A stretch of 41,052 bases of DNA. Origin: Chloroflexota bacterium (GTDB lineage Bacteria; Chloroflexota; Limnocylindria; Limnocylindrales; CSP1-4). The number at the start of each line of letters is the position of its first letter. Position 1 is the stretch's first letter. The translations under genes were made by a program, and so were the position numbers. Under the pieces are notes generated by a model. The model was not told the DNA's origin and did no database searches. It saw nothing but the letters and a program-made list of their open reading frames with translations. Below are positions 39,101 through 41,052 of the stretch, piece by piece. Location: positions 30,268-71,319 of the forward strand of contig PMBR01000129.1 in assembly GCA_003152995.1 (NCBI GenBank), in the 5' to 3' direction.

Positions 39101-41052
39101 GGCTCGCGACCGGCGCGGTGCTGGTGAAGGTGATGGTCGGGGTGCCCTTGCCGACGGTGACCGACTGCTGGACCTGGACCGCGGCGTTCCAGTTGGTGCC
39201 GGCGACCTGGTTGGCGTCGATCTTGCAGGTGCCGACTGCGGTGAAGCTGACGATGCCGGCGCTGATCGAGCAGATGCTCGTGGTGGTGGAGTCGATGGTC
39301 AGGACGATGGTCGCAGGCGAGGGCGAGGTGGCGGTGACGTGGTATGTCACGCCGCCCACCACGGCCCCGACCGGAGCGGTGCTGGTGAAGGTGATGATCG
39401 GGGTGCCCTTGCCGACGACAACGGTGCCGGCGACATAGGTGAAGGTGTAGTTGCCATCGATCGCGCCGGAGCACGTCGAGGGATAGGAGCCGACGTTGCT
39501 CGTGGCGGTGGCGGTGGTCGAGCAGGTCGGCGGAGTGGCCGGGGCGAGGTCACCGGCCTTGAGGCCGGTGTAGGCGGCGGTGATCGTCGGGACGGTGCCG
39601 CCGTAGGTCATCGAGCCGCTGCTGGCGGTGATCGTGAGAGGGGCCTTGCCGACGACAACGGTGCCGGCGACATAGGTGAAGGTGTAGTTGCCATCGATCG
39701 CGCCGGAGCACGTCGAGGGATAGGAGCCGACGTTGCTCGTGGCGGTGGCGGTGGTCGAGCAGATTGGCGGAGTGGCCGGGGCGAGGTCACCGGCCTTGAG
39801 GCCGGTGTAGGCGGCGGTGATCGTCGGGACGGTGCCGCCGTAGGTCATCGAGCCGCTGCTGGCGGTGATCGTGAGAGGGGCCTTGCCGACGACAACGGTG
39901 CCGGCGACATAGGTGAAGGTGTAGTTGCCATCGATCGCGCCGGAGCACGTCGAGGGATAGGAGCCGACGTTGCTCGTGGCGGTGGCAGTGGTCGAGCAGA
40001 TTGGCGGAGTGGCCGGGGCGAGGTCACCGGCCTTGAGGCCGGTGTAGGCGGCGGTGATCGTCGGGACGGTGCCGCCGTAGGTCATCGAGCCGCTGCTGGC
40101 GGTGATCGTGAGAGGGGCCTTGCCGACGAGCTGATCAAGAGCACTGCTGACGCCGCCGGCGTAGTTGCCGTCACCGGAGTACGCGGCTGTGATCGGGTGG
40201 TGTCCGGCGCCTAGAGTCGAGGTCGTGTAGGTAGCGAAGCCAGACACGAGGGTCGCCGAGTGCAGGAGCGTCGCACCATCCATGAAGTCGACCGATCCGG
40301 TCGGGGTCACGCCGACGCCGGTGACGTGGGCGGTGAACGTGACCGATCCGCCGTACACGGACGGATTGACGTCGCTTGTGAGCGTAGTCGTGCTCACGGC
40401 AGACCCAGTGACTGTGATCGCGGCCGATGTGCCTGTTATCGAACTGGTGACCGTGTCGGTCGCCGTGACCGTCTGCGTGCCGCTGCCGACGTCCCCGAAA
40501 GTCACGCCGTTGGTGAACGTCTTGGCACCGCTGTCACTGAAAAGGAAGCCATAGTCCGCGGGCAACGAAGCGGACCCGTCCGAACTCGTGAATTGGATCG
40601 TCCCCAAGTAGCCGGTAGCCGTGTTACCGAAGGGGTCCTTGGCAGTGACGGTCACGGTGAATGCCGAGCCCACGCTCGCTGAACCAGGGACGGTGATCAG
40701 GAGATAGGTCGCCGCGGCCGGGCTGACGGTGAAGGCGTTGGAGGTGCCGTGGTGGCCCGAGTCGGTGACGGTGACCGTCACGCTGCTCTCGGCGGTCTTG
40801 TCGATCGTGCCGGCCGAGGTGCCGACACCGCTGACAAAGGCGGAGAAGGTACCCGCGACCGGTGCGCCGCCGACGCTGCTGAAGCTGTTGGTCAGGATCG
40901 GCGTGCCGACGTAGCTAGTGATCGTGTTGTTGTAGAAGTCCTTGGCCGTGGCGGTCACGGCGAAGGCGACTCCCGCGGTCTGGCTGCCGATCGTGTTGAT
41001 GGCGAAGTGGTCGAGGACATTGGGGGTGACGGTGATGCCGAGGTCGCCTGTG
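38517..41052 (-). CDS. N-terminal part of the same Ig-like repeat protein, open beyond the window
   Basis: The frame is open from the window end down to a stop at 38517. Only 39105-41052 is meaningful; below the frameshift it becomes Arg/His-rich nonsense. The first 31 codons (up to 40959) lack a start and read into VTPNVLDHFAINTIGSQTAG, so the gene begins outside. Several Ig-like units follow, with AKDFYNNTITSYVGT and AKDPFGNTATGYLGTIQFTS. A Big_3-type unit contains STTTLTSDVNPSVYGGSVTF. Next come three nearly identical 79-residue MBG-type modules (ITASSGSMTYGGTVPTITAA onward) and two KGTPxITFTSTAPVG units. The product is Thr/Ser/Gly/Ala-rich with few charged residues, as in secreted surface proteins. 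Confidence 0.72.
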   Translation of the reverse strand, partial: TGDLGITVTPNVLDHFAINTIGSQTAGVAFAVTATAKDFYNNTITSYVGTPILTNSFSSVGGAPVAGTFSAFVSGVGTSAGTIDKTAESSVTVTVTDSGHHGTSNAFTVSPAAATYLLITVPGSASVGSAFTVTVTAKDPFGNTATGYLGTIQFTSSDGSASLPADYGFLFSDSGAKTFTNGVTFGDVGSGTQTVTATDTVTSSITGTSAAITVTGSAVSTTTLTSDVNPSVYGGSVTFTAHVTGVGVTPTGSVDFMDGATLLHSATLVSGFATYTTSTLGAGHHPITAAYSGDGNYAGGVSSALDQLVGKAPLTITASSGSMTYGGTVPTITAAYTGLKAGDLAPATPPICSTTATATSNVGSYPSTCSGAIDGNYTFTYVAGTVVVGKAPLTITASSGSMTYGGTVPTITAAYTGLKAGDLAPATPPICSTTATATSNVGSYPSTCSGAIDGNYTFTYVAGTVVVGKAPLTITASSGSMTYGGTVPTITAAYTGLKAGDLAPATPPTCSTTATATSNVGSYPSTCSGAIDGNYTFTYVAGTVVVGKGTPIITFTSTAPVGAVVGGVTYHVTATSPSPATIVLTIDSTTTSICSISAGIVSFTAVGTCKIDANQVAGTNWNAAVQVQQSVTVGKGTPTITFTSTAPVASRGGRRHVHRDRHLALACDHRLQHRCHNHEHLLYQWQRRELPRRRHLQDRRQPGRRHQLERRGPEATELRRCRDRSGQADRRHRHGRQGQSDRQLDRTRNQRRGSDRRLYGHELDRRPHLLTDAAGSAHMYCDRADARHELHLHGDRPQLQGIGRVLPPICSGQAACPDRSRRPHGRQRRRAQHGGGCSLDRSRR
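39411..40121. repeat. three 237-bp tandem repeats encoding MBG-like domains
   Basis: Copies at 39411-39647, 39648-39884 and 39885-40121 are almost identical; I see only a few differences, such as CAGGTCGG versus CAGATTGG and GCGGTGG versus GCAGTGG. Each encodes 79 residues in frame. The near identity implies recent duplication or ongoing gene conversion, and makes assembly collapse or recombination likely here. Confidence 0.95.

Noticed and set aside
39411-40121. Possible mobile element or CRISPR from large direct repeats
   Set aside because: The repeats encode full protein modules in one frame, with no transposase or terminal inverted repeats.
38802-40214. 470-codon plus-strand frame antisense to the repeat protein
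   Set aside because: Gly/Asp/Arg repeat product mirrors the 237-bp repeats and has no ribosome binding site or family.

Overview
This is a GC-rich (high-60s percent by eye), gene-dense chromosomal window of about 41 kb. It carries roughly 36 credible protein genes, most with GTG, TTG or ATG starts preceded by GGAGG-like ribosome binding sites. No rRNA, tRNA, CRISPR array, transposase or phage gene was seen. The gene set fits a free-living, aerobic, F420-using bacterium: SucCD, NAD-type isocitrate dehydrogenase, split methylmalonyl-CoA mutase plus epimerase, homodimeric pyruvate dehydrogenase E1, an FGD-like F420 enzyme, the DUF3090/SCO1664 pair, and a large Ig-like surface protein ending in LTPxRxLD repeats. 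Chloroflexota (a Limnocylindria/Ellin-type lineage) is the best guess, with Actinomycetota as the alternative. This is an inference from gene content only.

Layout. 1-5228 is central carbon metabolism: the edge of isocitrate dehydrogenase, sucCD, methylmalonyl-CoA epimerase and the mutase catalytic subunit. 5229-7434 is a chromosome-maintenance block: an intergenic region with DnaA-box-like sites and a perfect 18-bp palindrome, then parA and parB overlapping. A second, near-identical palindrome lies inside parB. 7567-9777 (minus) holds a UbiA-type prenyltransferase, an unknown protein and a PlsC-like acyltransferase. 9879-11685 holds a candidate HEPN/MNT toxin-antitoxin pair whose nucleotidyltransferase has its own winged helix, followed by 3-methyladenine DNA glycosylase. 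12323-13490 has a SHOCT protein divergent from an ApbE-like flavin transferase.

13547-18266 is one compact minus-strand unit: DUF2089 zinc-ribbon regulator, DUF4097 protein with a sevenfold ETAAA repeat, SHOCT-like protein, ABC ATPase, ABC-2 permease and a CxxC protein. It looks like an envelope-stress or membrane-sensing operon with a candidate promoter at 18327-18356. 18545-26366 carries DUF3090/SCO1664, a cation/H+ exchanger, a GT87-like membrane protein, a ROK kinase, an AI-2E-family permease, and a ParB-like/metallophosphoesterase pair. 26373-30197 is aceE divergent from an orphan OmpR-type response regulator. 30520-33720 carries nicotinamidase, a 5'-3' exonuclease, an inositol monophosphatase and a nucleoside phosphorylase.

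33721-34311 is a long non-coding stretch ending in a chain of adjacent stem-loops just before a c-di-GMP phosphodiesterase (EAL) gene. Two F420-type flavoenzyme genes follow, then a strong bidirectional terminator. The last 3.9 kb is a minus-strand, repeat-rich surface protein that runs off the window and is interrupted by a one-base frameshift near 39105. The observations most worth testing are the possible non-canonical parS sites with a divergent ParB, the DnaA-box cluster beside parAB, the HTH-MNT/HEPN module with eroded active-site residues, the structured leader before the EAL gene, and the frameshifted repeat protein.
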